Part shown: positions 62,777-64,000 of the stretch, in pieces
How the letters are laid out: every line of letters begins with the position of its first letter
How positions within the stretch are numbered: position 1 is the first letter of the stretch
Assembly (NCBI GenBank): GCA_030803735.1
Contig: JAURUC010000001.1
Span: forward strand, 2,931,501 to 2,995,500
Source: Actinopolyspora lacussalsi
GTDB taxonomy: Bacteria > Actinomycetota > Actinomycetes > Mycobacteriales > Pseudonocardiaceae
Direction: 5' to 3'
Length of the DNA stretch: 64,000 bases
Notes under the pieces: model-generated
Database searches by the model: none
What the model was told of the DNA's origin: nothing
Seen by the model: the letters and a program-made list of their open reading frames with translations, nothing else
Translations under genes and position numbers: made by a program

Positions 62777-64000
62777 TCAGGAGCGCGAGCGGCCGTCCCA
62801 GGCGACGAAACCGGCCTGCTCGGCGTCCGCCGGACCGCGGAACCACACCTCCGCGACCACCCGATCGAAGTAGGGCGAATCGGCGGTGTGGTACTGCCGC
62901 GAGCCGAACTGCCCCTTGACCGTGTAGCTCTCGTCCGGCCTCGGTTGTTCCGGATACTTCTCGTCGGGGTACCACTCCTGCCGTTCGTTCCCGGCATCGG
63001 TGTCGGACTCGCCTGCCGTCGCGTCCGAGGACCTTCCCGGGGCCTGGTCACCGAGGACGTTTCCGCTCAGCACGGAGTGGGCACTGGTGGCGGAGCCACC
63101 GCGCCGGGTGTTGGCCCCCGGAACTCTTCTGGGAAGCCCTTCTGGGGTCTCGTCTACACCCGCGGCACCACCCGGCGCGGAGTCGGTGGGCCCGGCGGGA
63201 GTGGTCCCACCCGTGGTTTCCTCGGGATCCGGGGCGGAACCCGCACCGTCGGTCACCGGCGAGGACGAGCTGTCAGGCAGTTCGGCACCGCTGCGGTCGG
63301 GGTCGATGCCGGGCGTCACCATCGGCTCGAACAGCGAACGCAGCCTGCCGGTGAGTTCCCCCTCGGAGGACTCGCCGGAGCGCTCCCCCACCTGCTCACC
63401 GACTGCCGTCCCCTGGTGCTGCTCGCCCGGTTCCGAACCCGAACCGGGACGTTCGGAACCGCCGAACTCTCGCGTGGTCTCCGAGGCGACGTTGTCGGTG
63501 TCGTACATGTCGAACTCCGCGGCCGAGAACCACGTGCGGTCCCCGGCGGAACCGGAGAGTTCCGCACCGGAGCTCACCTCGGCGGGTGCGGTGGGCGTAG
63601 CGGACCACTCGGCGCCGCCCGGCGCGGGGGCCGACTCGGGGGGCTGTCTGCGCGGGTGTTCCTCGCGCAGCTCGCGTTCCCGCTCCAGTCGCAGCTCGGA
63701 CTCGTCGAAGGAGGCGGTGTCGGCGCCGTGCGGTCTCTCCTGGACGGGCTCCCACTCGTCCGTCGGGGAGGTACGCGCGCCTTCCGGCCCGGGCGCGGCC
63801 GCGAAGACGGACCCGCCGAAGTCCTCGGAGGCGGCCTCCATCCAGCGCGCGCGCTGGCTCCCCAACGGCCGGGGCACGTGCTCGGTCGGCCATTCGGCGG
63901 CGCCCGATCCGGAGGGGGTGGTCGCGTCCGAGCCCTCGGGGCGATGCGCGGCGGCTTCGGTGCCGGATTCCGGGACACGGTCGTGCGGCGTCCCGTTCTC
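62777..64000 (-). CDS. Large acidic protein with C-terminal sunset-type motif (3' part)
   Basis: The frame is open from the right edge, so about 407 C-terminal residues are seen. Most is Ser/Gly/Glu/Pro-rich low complexity with MEAASEDFGGS and EGLPRRVPGAN. The last 60 residues read ESYTVKGQFGSRQYHTADSP then YFDRVVAEVWFRGPADAEQAGF, the actinobacterial sunset-type motif (YHxxxSPYY...AEVWF...AEAAGF). GLPRRVP also occurs in the CvnA tail of this window. The N-terminal domains lie outside, so function cannot be assigned. Confidence 0.75.
   Translation of the reverse strand, partial: ENGTPHDRVPESGTEAAAHRPEGSDATTPSGSGAAEWPTEHVPRPLGSQRARWMEAASEDFGGSVFAAAPGPEGARTSPTDEWEPVQERPHGADTASFDESELRLERERELREEHPRRQPPESAPAPGGAEWSATPTAPAEVSSGAELSGSAGDRTWFSAAEFDMYDTDNVASETTREFGGSERPGSGSEPGEQHQGTAVGEQVGERSGESSEGELTGRLRSLFEPMVTPGIDPDRSGAELPDSSSSPVTDGAGSAPDPEETTGGTTPAGPTDSAPGGAAGVDETPEGLPRRVPGANTRRGGSATSAHSVLSGNVLGDQAPGRSSDATAGESDTDAGNERQEWYPDEKYPEQPRPDESYTVKGQFGSRQYHTADSPYFDRVVAEVWFRGPADAEQAGFVAWDGRSRS

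Overview
The window is high-GC chromosomal DNA with strong C/G third-position bias, many GTG and TTG starts, and the gene order of an actinobacterium. Markers such as the Mkl/YrbE/Mce lipid importer, a four-gene conservon, NusG with a long acidic N-terminal extension, HadA/HadB and a class of Pseudonocardiales-type intergenic repeats suggest a Pseudonocardiales organism (Actinopolyspora- or Saccharopolyspora-like). The genus is an inference; no 16S gene is present. The backbone resembles the Mycobacterium tuberculosis order tRNA-Thr/tRNA-Met/rpmG/hadAB/tRNA-Trp/secE/nusG/rplK/rplA ... rplJ/rplL ... mkl ... rpoB, but with different insertions.

Region by region: 1-2458 is the 5' two thirds of rpoB (minus strand), with a divergent TPR-CHAT protein gene (3276-6614). 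6817-18867 is one long minus-strand mce operon read mkl, yrbEA, yrbEB, mceA-F and two Mce-associated membrane proteins, with start/stop overlaps between most genes. 19225-24871 is an accessory stretch: a 1063-residue secreted ALF-repeat protein with an AT-rich promoter region, a divergent acidic protein, a small PH-like protein, an internally shortened Mut7-C protein and a STAS protein. 25404-33321 holds the ribosomal/transcription block (rplL, rplJ with an attenuator-like leader, rplA, rplK, nusG, secE, tRNA-Trp), interrupted by two plus-strand membrane protein genes. 33532-36854 has an aspartate-type aminotransferase, hadB/hadA, rpmG, tRNA-Met and tRNA-Thr.

37027-51976 contains an EAL/degenerate-GGDEF membrane protein, an alpha/beta hydrolase with an altered nucleophile elbow, a PPOX-type F420/FMN protein, the conservon cvnA-B-C-D, a DUF485/ActP acetate symporter pair and a haloalkane dehalogenase-like protein. 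52193-56821 is accessory: a pentapeptide-repeat gene that looks frameshifted, a GNAT, a KAP NTPase fused to a receiver-like domain, and two tandem tRNA-Tyr genes with matching terminators. 56941-62458 returns to conserved genes: YajQ, RfbA, HtpX with an ECF-like promoter, a YceI protein, and a divergent arginine-deiminase-family/Lrp pair. The right edge is the C-terminal part of a large acidic protein ending in a 'sunset'-type motif.

The most interesting unexplained structure is a set of dispersed palindromic elements. Family 1 (three copies, about 102 bp) and family 2 (two copies, 95 bp) fold into long hairpins. They share an apical GTAG/CTAC stem that shows compensatory changes, and they are accompanied by six copies of a short ATTTC-N4-GAAAT palindrome. 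Every copy in this window lies between convergent genes.
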